Below, piece after piece: positions 18,901 to 26,375 of a stretch of DNA of 35,859 nucleotides. Every line of letters starts with the position of its first letter. Position 1 is the stretch's first letter. Below the pieces are notes generated by a model that made no database searches, was not told where the DNA came from, and saw only the letters and a program-made list of their open reading frames with translations. This DNA comes from Paludibacter sp. GTDB lineage: Bacteria; Bacteroidota; Bacteroidia; Bacteroidales; Paludibacteraceae. The DNA is taken from NCBI GenBank assembly GCA_027450045.1, contig DAIDKM010000027.1, forward strand, positions 1 to 35,859, given 5' to 3'. Position numbers and translations under genes: made by a program.

Positions 18901-18943
18901 GAAGCAGTGCAGCTAACACCTGAACAAATCCTTTGTTTTGCAT
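15938..18943 (-). CDS. secDF: Protein translocase SecDF (SecD-SecF fusion)
   Basis: A 1001-residue inner-membrane protein in which SecD and SecF are fused in one chain, as is normal in Bacteroidota. The SecD half has TM1, the P1 periplasmic head starting with NLGLDLKGGMNVVLEV, and a low-complexity Ser/Thr/Ala/Lys-rich insert around residues 250-300. It also has LANVLKSGRMPAPAHIVQ before TM2, and TM4 with LGMAVDANVLIYERIREE (about residue 570). The SecF half has RGLSMGIDFSGGRNYQVKF (about 710) and GYSINDTVVIFDRIREY (about 900), with the Asp and Arg used in proton-driven motion. It pulls translocating proteins into the periplasm after SecYEG. It has its own promoter and terminator. Confidence 0.97.
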   Translation of the reverse strand: MQNKGFVQVLAALLLLVCLFYLSFSFVTNHYNKLAIAYAEKPGTSQMDSALYNRYIDSISPKKVWFGYTYKECLDKELNLGLDLKGGMNVVLEVSQADILRSLAVPNPPANFNKALTMASQREASSQTDYLTLFEQAYLQLDPNAKLSTLFSTYDKKDQIPLSATNAQVMAVLRKDVSSAIDNSFNVLRSRIDRFGVVQPNIQKLVNTGRILIELPGVKDPERVRRLLQGTANLEFWETYNIQEIYPQLASANSALADILSSSSKSADTTQTAAVKGKVEPKPVAHVSKEDSLAALIKAKSTKTNPQQPNMAEFKKKNPLFALLVDVNPQGSGPRVGLALAADTSTIDSYLNMPQVKALLPADLSLKWGVKAIDPKGQYFELIATKSTTKDGPALQGNVVTDANADYSQYGSNAIVDMKMNSSGANTWAILTKQNIGKCVAIVLDGYVYSYPVVNQEITGGSSQISGHFTVEEAKDLANVLKSGRMPAPAHIVQADNVGPSLGAQSIHDGLISFIIAFALVLIFMVFYYGWTPGLVADGALLLNVVLIMGILASFRAVLTLPGIAGIVLTLGMAVDANVLIYERIREEKEAGKNQRKAISEGFKNAFSAIFDSNATSLLTGIILFIFGTGPIKGFATTFIIGILTSFFTAVFLSHVVYDMMMQKEDAKDLSFTTRLTKHWLLHPNINFIGVRRRWYIVSGVILLTGIVSLATRGLSMGIDFSGGRNYQVKFDKPVNTDQVRNMLKGAFAGNVSVISIGTDNKQVRISSNYKIADNSPTIDDQIETMIYNGVKPMLNGTETRDQFVKHNIVSSQKVGPAVAEDIKVSAIWAVLLAVIGITLYILLRFPSFTFSVGALASLMHDVLLVVGLYSLLYSIMPFSLEIDQSFIAAILTILGYSINDTVVIFDRIREYRLLYPKRELSSLMNEAMNHTLRRTINTSLSVTLVLVAIFIFGGDTIRGFVFALLIGVITGTYSSILVASSIAYEMQVWYAKKKKLKAAK

Positions 18944-19005
18944 GAGAAACTAGTTTAATGTAATATATAAATGGATCAATAAATTCCTTCAGTTTTTTGA
19001 GCTTG

Positions 19006-19013
19006 CAAATATA
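19006..19013 (-). promoter_or_regulatory. -7 box of the secDF promoter
   Basis: Minus-strand TATATTTG matches TAnnTTTG and lies 63 bases before the secDF ATG. The -33 element is not clear. Confidence 0.5.
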
Positions 19014-19020
19014 GCGATTT

Positions 19021-19536
19021 TTTAATAATCGTGAAATGAGTACACAAAGATTTTTCAACCCACAAATTCAAGCCACAAGGGCAACAAATCAGATCAGAAA
19101 TGCGTGCAACATTTTTGATGGAGATTGGAAGTTTGTTTTATCCCGTATAAGTCAAATAAACTTGTCGTCATATAATTCTCAATTGACATCTTTGACAACG
19201 CATTGTTCAATTGACTCGTTTATATAGAAATTACACCTCTTTCCCAAGAAGAATAAGGGGGAGTAAACAACAGCCTGCTTTTAGCTTTTTGGCTCTTTGT
19301 TCATGTTCGGCAAATTCAGTTTCATTGTCGAAAGGAAATTGTTTGTATGGTATTTTTGCAAACAAACAGCAATTTTTGCTTCTGCATCGACTAAAGACAG
19401 GCGTGTTTCATATTCCACTTTCCCATCAATGAAAAACCTGTTTTCCTTTTCGTCATTGTTAGAATTTTCTCATTCCCAAGCTCCGCAACGAAAGAAGGAA
19501 GAGCAATAGAGCGATTCTATTTCCAGCTATCCTGAT
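19021..19536. other. Intergenic region between secDF and glnS
   Basis: About 515 bases downstream of glnS and upstream of secDF. Short plus-strand frames here (60-73 codons) look random. The nine-base sequence TCAATTGAC occurs twice (19179-19187 and 19207-19215). No terminator with a T-run is seen after glnS, and no RNA gene was recognised. Confidence 0.45.
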
Positions 19537-21174
19537 TTATGATGGATTGGATTTTGCCCAACTATCTTTCAGTGAAACGGTACGATTGAAAACGAGGTGA
19601 TCTGCCGTTGAGTCAAGATCAACATTGAAATAACCGATGCGTTGAAACTGAAAATTATCAAGCGGTTTGGCTTCTGCAAGCCAAGGTTCTACACGACAGT
19701 TATTAAGAACTTTCAATGATTCGGGATTCAATAGTTCGCGAAAATCTTTCTCTTTTTCTTCCGAAGGATTTTCGACACTAAACAATCGGTCGTACAAACG
19801 CACTTCCGCCAATAAAGCGTGATTAGCCGATACCCAATGAATGGTGCCTTTAACTTTACGTTCGCTGCCGGGTAAGCCGCTTCTTGTATCAGGATCGTAA
19901 GTGGCATACACTTCTGTCACTTTTCCTGTTGCATCCTTTTTACAGCCGGTGCAAAGTACAATGTACGCACCTTTCAACCGTACTTCCTGGCCGGGCGTCA
20001 TTCGGAAATATTTCTTTGGAGCATTCTCCATAAAGTCATCCTGTTCAATCCATAACTCTTTGGTGAAAGGAGCTTCATGACTACCCACGTCTTCACGCTC
20101 GGGATTGTTCACCATATCCATCATTTCTACCTGTTGTTCCGGGTAGTTGGTAATGATGAGTTTTACCGGATCAAGCACGGCACTGACTCTGGTTGCCGAT
20201 TCGTTAAGGGTTTCGCGTGCCGAATGCTCCAACAGCGATAAGTCGATGACACCTTCGTATTTTGTATATCCGATTTTATCGATAAAGTTGTGAATAGCTG
20301 CCGGACTATAACCACGACGACGGAGGCCGCACAAGGTTGGCATGCGCGGATCGTCCCATCCTGAAACCAAACCTTCCTGCACCAATTGAAGCATTTTCCG
20401 TTTGCTCATCACCGTATAAGTAATATTTAACCGGTTGAATTCGATTTGTCGCGGACGATAATCGTCTTGTTTTAATTGATCAATAAACCAGTCGTACAAC
20501 GGACGATGGACTTCAAATTCTAATGTACAAATAGAATGAGTAACTCCTTCGAAATAATCAGATTGTCCATGAGCAAAGTCATACATGGGATACACTTTCC
20601 ATGTATAGCCGGTGCGGTGATGTGGATGATCGGTGATGATGCGATACATCAACGGATCACGAAAGTGCATATTCGATGAAGCCATGTCAATCTTAGCGCG
20701 AAGCACCATTGTGCCTTGTGGAATCTCGCCACGGTTCATTTTCTCGAAAAGGGCTAAACTTTCTTCTATGGGACGATCGCGAAAAGGACTTTCGACACCG
20801 GGCGTCGTGGGCGTTCCTTTTTGTTTCGCTATCTCTTCTGCCGATTGTTCATCCACATAAGCCAATCCGCGTTTTATCATTAAAATAGCCAAATCCCATA
20901 ATTGTTGAAAATAGTCGGAAGCATAATAAACATTTGCCCATTGATAGCCCAACCAACGAATGTCTTCCATGATGGCATCGACATATTCCACGTCTTCTTT
21001 CACAGGATTTGTGTCGTCGAAGCGCAGGTTACAAATACCACCATAGTTGCGTGCAATACCAAAATCCATACAAATAGCTTTTGCATGACCGATATGAAGG
21101 TAACCGTTTGGTTCCGGCGGAAAACGGGTTTGAATACGTCCGTCGTTTCTGCCTTCACGAAGATCTTCTTCCAC
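19537..21174 (-). CDS. glnS: Glutaminyl-tRNA synthetase, with an apparent frameshift at the N-terminus
   Basis: A class I aminoacyl-tRNA synthetase charging tRNA-Gln. The open frame from GTG 21174 encodes 545 residues. It has the HIGH signature in [18 protein letters not shown], the KMSKS-type loop VMSKRKMLQ, and the anticodon-binding beta-barrels in the C-terminal 200 residues. The usual N-terminal segment is missing from this frame: the expected ATG is at 21226 ([14 protein letters not shown], then stop) in another frame. Removing one A from the six-A run (plus-strand Ts 21198-21203) would join it to [16 protein letters not shown], the standard start. So there is either a sequencing error, a real lesion that leaves the internal GTG as start, or slippage. 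Its presence implies direct glutaminylation rather than only the GatCAB route. Confidence 0.93.
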   Translation of the reverse strand: MEEDLREGRNDGRIQTRFPPEPNGYLHIGHAKAICMDFGIARNYGGICNLRFDDTNPVKEDVEYVDAIMEDIRWLGYQWANVYYASDYFQQLWDLAILMIKRGLAYVDEQSAEEIAKQKGTPTTPGVESPFRDRPIEESLALFEKMNRGEIPQGTMVLRAKIDMASSNMHFRDPLMYRIITDHPHHRTGYTWKVYPMYDFAHGQSDYFEGVTHSICTLEFEVHRPLYDWFIDQLKQDDYRPRQIEFNRLNITYTVMSKRKMLQLVQEGLVSGWDDPRMPTLCGLRRRGYSPAAIHNFIDKIGYTKYEGVIDLSLLEHSARETLNESATRVSAVLDPVKLIITNYPEQQVEMMDMVNNPEREDVGSHEAPFTKELWIEQDDFMENAPKKYFRMTPGQEVRLKGAYIVLCTGCKKDATGKVTEVYATYDPDTRSGLPGSERKVKGTIHWVSANHALLAEVRLYDRLFSVENPSEEKEKDFRELLNPESLKVLNNCRVEPWLAEAKPLDNFQFQRIGYFNVDLDSTADHLVFNRTVSLKDSWAKSNPS

Positions 21175-21197
21175 GAGCGCCTCAATAAAATTGAGAC

Positions 21198-21203
21198 TTT
21201 TTT
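21198..21203 (-). other. Homopolymer at the glnS frameshift site
   Basis: Six Ts on the plus strand (six As in the mRNA). Five would give a continuous frame from ATG 21226 into the glnS body; six put the ATG in a frame that stops after 14 codons. Confidence 0.75.
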
Positions 21204-21277
21204 GATTGTTCGTTTGTTTCTGTCATATTGTGAATGTTTTTGCTTGCTAACTTAGTAAGAAGGAGAAAAATATCGAT

Positions 21278-21604
21278 TCATTTACTCTTTGTTTTTTCAA
21301 ACAGCACAACTCCAACTCTATCAATATGGTCTTTCAAGGCTTCTTCATGAATTCTATCATAAAGTACAAGATCAAACCGATAAGGCAGATTGAGTTTTTC
21401 GATTTCAATGGTAGCATCAAGCTCGTCATTTAATGATACGTTGTTGCCAATGATAGCTATATCGACATCCGAGCTGGTGCGAAACGTATCTTTTGCCCGA
21501 GAACCAAATAGAATTATCTTTTCAATCTTCGGGTTATGTTGCAAGATGATAACAACATTCTGAATGTCAGATTCCACTAATCCATATTGTGTATTTTCAC
21601 TCAT
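21278..21604 (-). CDS. MNT-type minimal nucleotidyltransferase (solitary)
   Basis: A 108-residue protein of the DNA-polymerase-beta-like nucleotidyltransferase superfamily. It has the GS motif FGSRAK (residues 33-38), the paired acidic residues in SSDVDIAI (D46, D48) and a third acidic residue in RFDLVLYD (D78). The catalytic triad therefore looks complete. Small MNT proteins normally act as antitoxins that AMPylate a HEPN RNase encoded next door. No HEPN-like gene is found on either side: pheT lies upstream (95 bases away) and glnS downstream. It may be a lone survivor of a toxin-antitoxin pair, or may act on another target. Confidence 0.82.
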   Translation of the reverse strand: MSENTQYGLVESDIQNVVIILQHNPKIEKIILFGSRAKDTFRTSSDVDIAIIGNNVSLNDELDATIEIEKLNLPYRFDLVLYDRIHEEALKDHIDRVGVVLFEKTKSK

Positions 21605-21699
21605 TCATCAATCGATTACCTCTTTTGTTGTTCCCCATCAAGTTTAGTTTACAAATTTTTCAAAAGGTCGAAATATTCATTCCCAAATCCGGTGAGGTG

Positions 21700-24162
21700 C
21701 TATCTCAACTTTGCTCCAAGCTTTTCTTGATACTGATTTATAAGGCGTTGCATGATGTCGTCAATTTGCTTGTCAGTCAACGTTTTAGTGGCATCTTGCA
21801 GCGTAAAACTGATGGCATACGACTTCTTTCCCTCGGGAAGATTCTTTCCTTCGTACACATCGAACAGCTGCACTTTCCGAAGCAGTTTTCTCTCGGTTTC
21901 GTAAGCGATTCTTTCAATCTCAGCAAATTGCACCGATTTGTCAAGCAACAATGCCAGGTCGCGTTTCACTTCAGGGAATTTCGATATATCGCCGAAGGTT
22001 ACGGATGTTTTTGCTGCTTCACGCATCACGTTATCCCAATAAATATCGGCCATAAAGACGTCTGCACCTATATCAAACATCTTTCGGATAGATGCTGAAA
22101 CATTCCCGATGATTGCTAACGGTATCTCTTTTTTTGTGGCGTAAATCCATCCTTCGTCCAACCAATCAGATTCGGTAATCGTCTTTTGCTGAAGGTTACG
22201 CAACGAAATACCCAAACGTCGGAAACTATTTTCCACGTGTGCCTTCAGCTCAAAGAAAGTGCTTTTTTCTTCATTCCGAACCCAGCTTTGATAGGTTTTG
22301 TTACCTGTGATCCAAAGCCCTAAATGCATTTCTTCCGAATATGCGTTCAACAGGTCCTGAGCCTGGTTGGCGTTTGCGTCATGAAAATAGCAGTTGCCGA
22401 ATTCGTAAAATTTCAGATCGGCATTCTTGCGATTGATGTTGTAGGCAATGCTTTCCAATCCTCCGAACAACAGAGTTTGACGCATGCAGTTGAGATCGGA
22501 GCTTAATGGATTCATCATCATCACCAATTTAGAAGATGGAAACGTATGTAACGCATCATAGTAACCTGATTTGGTGAGCGAATTGTTCATAATTTCATGA
22601 AATCCATTCGCTGTCAGTTGTTCGGCAATAAGGTTTTGAAGTTGATGGTTGTCCGGTTGTGGAAAATAGCTGATAGACGAATGAACGGTTTCACCAGGCA
22701 CAATGTTGTTATAGCCATAGATGCGCAAAATCTCTTCAATCACATCCACATCGCGTTGCACATCGACACGATAAGTAGGAACCTGCAATGCCAATCCGTC
22801 GTTGTGTTCATTGATCACGTCAATATCCAACGCCTTCAGAATAGTGACCAATATATCTTTTTCAATTTCTTTCCCAATCAACGCATTGATTTTTTCAAAA
22901 CGCACAAACACGTTAAAAGGAGCTATGGGATGTGGGTAGCAATCGACAATTTCGCTTGAGATAGCTCCGCCGGCAATTTCTTTGATCAACATGGCAGCTC
23001 GTTTCAACACGTAAATGGTGTTGTTGGGGTCACAACCGCGCTCAAAGCGGAACGATGCGTCGGTGTTCAAACCATGTCGACGCGCTGTTTTTCGAATAAA
23101 CACCGGATTGAAATAGGCACTTTCAATAAATACGTTGGTTGTCTTTTCGGTTACGCCGCTTTCGATTCCTCCGAAAACTCCACCAATACACATACCACCG
23201 TTGACATCACAAATCATCAAATCGTCTTTTCCTAATTTGCGATCAACGCCATCCAACGTAATAAATTTTGTTTCTTCAGGCAGTGTTTTGACATATATAT
23301 GTTGGCCTACTATTTTATCAGCATCAAAGGCGTGAAGCGGTTGCCCTGTTTCATGCAATAAGAAATTTGTAATATCGACCACGTTATTGATAGGACGAAT
23401 GCCGATATTTTTTAAACGAGTTTGCAGCCAATCGGGCGACGGGGCAATGGTAATCCCGGTAAGCGTAATCCCGGAGTAACGGGGACAAGCCTCTTCGTTT
23501 TCTACTGTTACGCCTATTGGGAGCGCGTGATTATCGACCGCAAAAGTATCGACCGATGGTTTGAAAAGTTTTACCGGTGGTTGATGCAGTGTGAGGTACG
23601 CATACAAATCGCGGGCAACGCCATAATGCGAAGCAGCATCTATTCGGTTCGGCGTGAGATCAACTTCCAGAACATAATCGTTTTGTACCGGGTAATAATC
23701 TTTCACCAACATACCTTCGGTGACATCTTCGGGAAGTACAATGATTCCATCGTGGCTTGTGCCAATCCCAATTTCATCTTCGGCACAAATCATTCCAAAA
23801 GATTCTTCACCACGTATTTTCGAACGTTTTATCGTGATGGGCTTGTCGTCCATGTAAAGCGTGGTGCCAATGGTTGCCACAACGACTTTTTGACCTGCTG
23901 CCACGTTGGCAGCGCCACATACGATTTTAAGAGGTTCGTCACCGCCAACATCAACAGTAGTGACGTGTAAATGGTCTGAGTTAGGATGGTTAATGCACGT
24001 AAGCACTTTGCCAATCACCAACCCTTCCAAACCACCTTTTATGGGTTGAATCTGTTCAATACCGCCTGTTTCTAAGCCAATTGAGGTCAAAGCCTTTCCT
24101 AAGCCTTCGGGGGTTAAATCGGTGTCAATATACTCTTTGAGCCAGTTGTATGAAATGTTCAT
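21700..24162 (-). CDS. pheT: Phenylalanyl-tRNA synthetase beta subunit
   Basis: 820 residues, normal for bacterial PheT. From the N-terminus it has MNISYNWLKEYIDTDL, the EMAP/tRNA-binding fold at about 40-150 (LEGLVIGKVLTCINHPNSDHLHVTTVDVG), and the B3/B4 editing domain (CPRYSGITLTGI ... NNVVDITNFLLHETGQPLHAFDAD). The B5 domain and catalytic-like core follow, and a C-terminal ferredoxin-fold anticodon-binding domain starts at FPEVKRDLALLLDKSVQF. It pairs with PheS, which is not in this window, a normal arrangement in Bacteroidota. The MNT gene follows 95 bases downstream on the same strand. Confidence 0.97.
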   Translation of the reverse strand: MNISYNWLKEYIDTDLTPEGLGKALTSIGLETGGIEQIQPIKGGLEGLVIGKVLTCINHPNSDHLHVTTVDVGGDEPLKIVCGAANVAAGQKVVVATIGTTLYMDDKPITIKRSKIRGEESFGMICAEDEIGIGTSHDGIIVLPEDVTEGMLVKDYYPVQNDYVLEVDLTPNRIDAASHYGVARDLYAYLTLHQPPVKLFKPSVDTFAVDNHALPIGVTVENEEACPRYSGITLTGITIAPSPDWLQTRLKNIGIRPINNVVDITNFLLHETGQPLHAFDADKIVGQHIYVKTLPEETKFITLDGVDRKLGKDDLMICDVNGGMCIGGVFGGIESGVTEKTTNVFIESAYFNPVFIRKTARRHGLNTDASFRFERGCDPNNTIYVLKRAAMLIKEIAGGAISSEIVDCYPHPIAPFNVFVRFEKINALIGKEIEKDILVTILKALDIDVINEHNDGLALQVPTYRVDVQRDVDVIEEILRIYGYNNIVPGETVHSSISYFPQPDNHQLQNLIAEQLTANGFHEIMNNSLTKSGYYDALHTFPSSKLVMMMNPLSSDLNCMRQTLLFGGLESIAYNINRKNADLKFYEFGNCYFHDANANQAQDLLNAYSEEMHLGLWITGNKTYQSWVRNEEKSTFFELKAHVENSFRRLGISLRNLQQKTITESDWLDEGWIYATKKEIPLAIIGNVSASIRKMFDIGADVFMADIYWDNVMREAAKTSVTFGDISKFPEVKRDLALLLDKSVQFAEIERIAYETERKLLRKVQLFDVYEGKNLPEGKKSYAISFTLQDATKTLTDKQIDDIMQRLINQYQEKLGAKLR

Positions 24163-24541
24163 TGCAAAAATTTCTGTTAAGGTTGCTGAGGTTTTTGTCG
24201 TTTATTCATGACATACCGCTATACAACCTTACTGTGATTGTGTATGATAGTGAATGATGTTTGCTCATAAAATCAATTGCAAATGTACAATTTTTGCTGC
24301 AAAAGTCATTATCAAAAGCAGGGGCGGGATTAATTAATCATTCTTTGAGGTTGATTCCATATCTGTTACGAACTTTTGTTGTACCTTCTTTTAAATACAA
24401 TGTGCAGGGAGTTGGAAAAATGAGTATCTTCGTGGTCAAAAGCTGTTTCGTTCTTTAAAAGGGCACAATCGCTTCGTATTAAAGTTATAATCCAAATTCC
24501 ACAGATACATTCCTTGAGAAACCCTTTCTTATTCGTTGACT
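24163..24541. other. Divergent intergenic region between pheT and dut
   Basis: About 380 bases. A minus-strand TACATTTG (24280-24287), 118 bases before the pheT ATG, fits the -7 box. A plus-strand TATCTTCG (24425-24432) is a weaker candidate for dut. No gene or RNA was recognised. Confidence 0.45.
24280..24287 (-). promoter_or_regulatory. pheT: -7 box of the pheT promoter
   Basis: Minus-strand TACATTTG matches TAnnTTTG upstream of the pheT start; no clear -33 partner at ideal spacing. Confidence 0.45.
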
Positions 24542-24979
24542 ATGAAGATTCGAATTATCAACACATCTAAACATCCTTTGCCAGAGTATTCAACACCCTA
24601 TTCTGCCGGAGTCGATCTTTGTGCCAATTTAGCTGAAACAGGCCCCATCACCCTTCTCCCGTTCGAACGTCAATTAATTCCCACCGGGTTATTTATTGAA
24701 TTGCCGGCAGGTTATGAAGCTCAAATTCGTCCCCGAAGTGGGTTGGCAATCAAACATGGCATTACAGTGCTTAACTCGCCAGGCACCATTGATGCTGATT
24801 ACCGTGGCGAAATTCGGGTGATTCTAATAAATCTCTCACATGAATTGTTTGTGATCAACGACGGAGAACGCATTTGCCAGATGGTGATTGCAGAACATCA
24901 ACAAGCGGAATGGGTCGAAGTTGATATTCTTTCGGAAACCGAACGTGGTGATGGTGGTTTTGGCCATACCGGTCGATGA
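24542..24979 (+). CDS. dut: Deoxyuridine 5'-triphosphate nucleotidohydrolase (dUTPase)
   Basis: ATG 24542 is preferred to an in-frame TTG two codons upstream; 145 residues, standard for trimeric dUTPases. The conserved motifs are in order: AGVDLCA (22-28), PRSGLA (64-69), [11 protein letters not shown] (81-91, with the catalytic Asp), the ERICQMVI strand, and the C-terminal P-loop-like arm [11 protein letters not shown] (135-145). It hydrolyses dUTP to dUMP and pyrophosphate, keeping uracil out of DNA and feeding thymidylate synthesis. An MFS gene follows 41 bases later and may be co-transcribed. Confidence 0.96.
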   Translation: MKIRIINTSKHPLPEYSTPYSAGVDLCANLAETGPITLLPFERQLIPTGLFIELPAGYEAQIRPRSGLAIKHGITVLNSPGTIDADYRGEIRVILINLSHELFVINDGERICQMVIAEHQQAEWVEVDILSETERGDGGFGHTGR

Positions 24980-25020
24980 CCAAGATGAAAACCATGTAAT
25001 CTCGTTAAAACAATTTCATT

Positions 25021-26190
25021 ATGATGCAGTTTCGCAAAACATCATGGATGTTCATTGTGCTAATTGGCATTGTCAGCTTGTTTGCCGACATGACGTATGA
25101 AGGAGCGCGGAGTATTACCGGCCCATTTTTGGCCACATTAGGAGCAAGCGCAACCGTAGTGGGTGTGGTTGCCGGACTTGGAGAGCTTTTGGGTAATGCG
25201 CTTCGGTTGGTTTCAGGATGGGTAGCAGATAAAACGCAGAAGTATTGGACAATTACGTTTACCGGCTATTTTATTAATTTATTGGCAGTGCCTCTGCTTG
25301 CACTTGCAGGGAGCTGGCAAATAGCTGCTGTATTGATGATTTTGGAAAGAACGGGCAAAGCAATCCGTAAACCGGCACGTGATGCCATGCTGTCGAATGC
25401 TACTTCCTCCGTAGGTCATGGAAAAGGATTCGGTGTGCACGAAGCGCTTGATCAAGTCGGGGCTGTCTCAGGCCCATTGATCGTTTCCGTTGTGTTTTTC
25501 TTTTCCAAAAATTATCACCATTCGTTTGCCGCGTTATTTATTCCTGCTTTGCTGGCATTGTCCGTGTTAGCGGTGGCGCGAATAAATTTTCCCAACACCA
25601 AAGTGCTCGAAGTATCAGATCAAACAAAGAAGGCCATTGTTTCAAAACGGTTCTATTGGATCTATCTCATCGCATTATCGCTGATTGGAGCGGGATTTGC
25701 CGACTATTCACTAATTGCCTATCATTTTGATAAAAGTGGGCAGGTGATGGCAGAATGGATTCCGGTGATGTATGCAGTTGCAATGGGAGTGGATGCTCTA
25801 GCCGCTTTGCTGCTCGGCAGGCTGTTTGATAAATATGGCATTAGCATATTGATTATCAGCACCATCATCTCGTTGCTGTTTGCACCACTTGTGTTTCAGG
25901 GCAATCTTTACACAGCCATTGCAGGCATGATTTGCTGGGGGGTCGGTATGGGTGCGCAGGAATCGATAGTTAGCGCTGTGCTTGCCTCTATTCTGCCGGC
26001 AGGAAAACGCGCTACCGGATTTGGCGTGTTCTATGCTGTATTTGGCGTTGCCTGGTTCCTTGGCAGTGCGTTAATGGGTTGGCTATACGATATTTCCATT
26101 ACATGGCTAATTCTGTTTTCAATGACAATTCAATTGGCCGCCATACCTTTCTTCATCAAACTCACTACATTGAAGATGAGAAAGCAATGA
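25021..26190 (+). CDS. MFS transporter, substrate unknown
   Basis: A 389-residue inner-membrane protein with about 12 helices. The family loop between TM2 and TM3 is visible as LRLVSGWVADKTQKYW, and the TM4-5 region ERTGKAIRKPARDAMLSNATSS is strongly conserved in a broad group of bacterial MFS proteins of unknown substrate. GxxxD-type repeats occur again in the C-terminal half (LLLGRLFDKYGI). There is no soluble extra domain. It starts 41 bases after dut and is convergent with the permease gene of the MurNAc cluster. It could be a drug or metabolite exporter; nothing here decides. Confidence 0.85.
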   Translation: MMQFRKTSWMFIVLIGIVSLFADMTYEGARSITGPFLATLGASATVVGVVAGLGELLGNALRLVSGWVADKTQKYWTITFTGYFINLLAVPLLALAGSWQIAAVLMILERTGKAIRKPARDAMLSNATSSVGHGKGFGVHEALDQVGAVSGPLIVSVVFFFSKNYHHSFAALFIPALLALSVLAVARINFPNTKVLEVSDQTKKAIVSKRFYWIYLIALSLIGAGFADYSLIAYHFDKSGQVMAEWIPVMYAVAMGVDALAALLLGRLFDKYGISILIISTIISLLFAPLVFQGNLYTAIAGMICWGVGMGAQESIVSAVLASILPAGKRATGFGVFYAVFGVAWFLGSALMGWLYDISITWLILFSMTIQLAAIPFFIKLTTLKMRKQ

Positions 26191-26245
26191 CTTTACCGAC
26201 CTAATTGTTGGAATGAAAAAATCGGGAATACACTGTCAACATTGT

Positions 26246-26280
26246 TCATTCCCTCATCCATAGGGATGATGAAAGAATGA
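26246..26280. terminator. Possible hairpin terminator between convergent transporter genes
   Basis: An inner stem TCATCC (26254-26259) / GGATGA (26264-26269) is enclosed by an outer stem TCATTC (26246-26251) / GAATGA (26275-26280). It sits between two convergent genes, but no T-run follows, so the assignment is weak. Confidence 0.3.
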
Positions 26281-26375
26281 GTCTTCTCATTTGACACATG
26301 CCAATGAGTTAGACTGTTCGTGTCAACGCTCTTTTTGCATCTGTATAAAAAACAAATTCAAAGCTACGAATGAAA

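Noticed and set aside
19179-19215. Direct repeat TCAATTGAC, two copies 28 bp apart
   Set aside because: Only two short copies in AT-rich DNA with no gene start nearby; not enough to call an operator or array.
19036-19509. Three overlapping short plus-strand frames between secDF and glnS
   Set aside because: Mutually overlapping, no recognisable domain. A TATTTTTG box near 19351 precedes a possible 26-codon peptide, but this is too weak to call.
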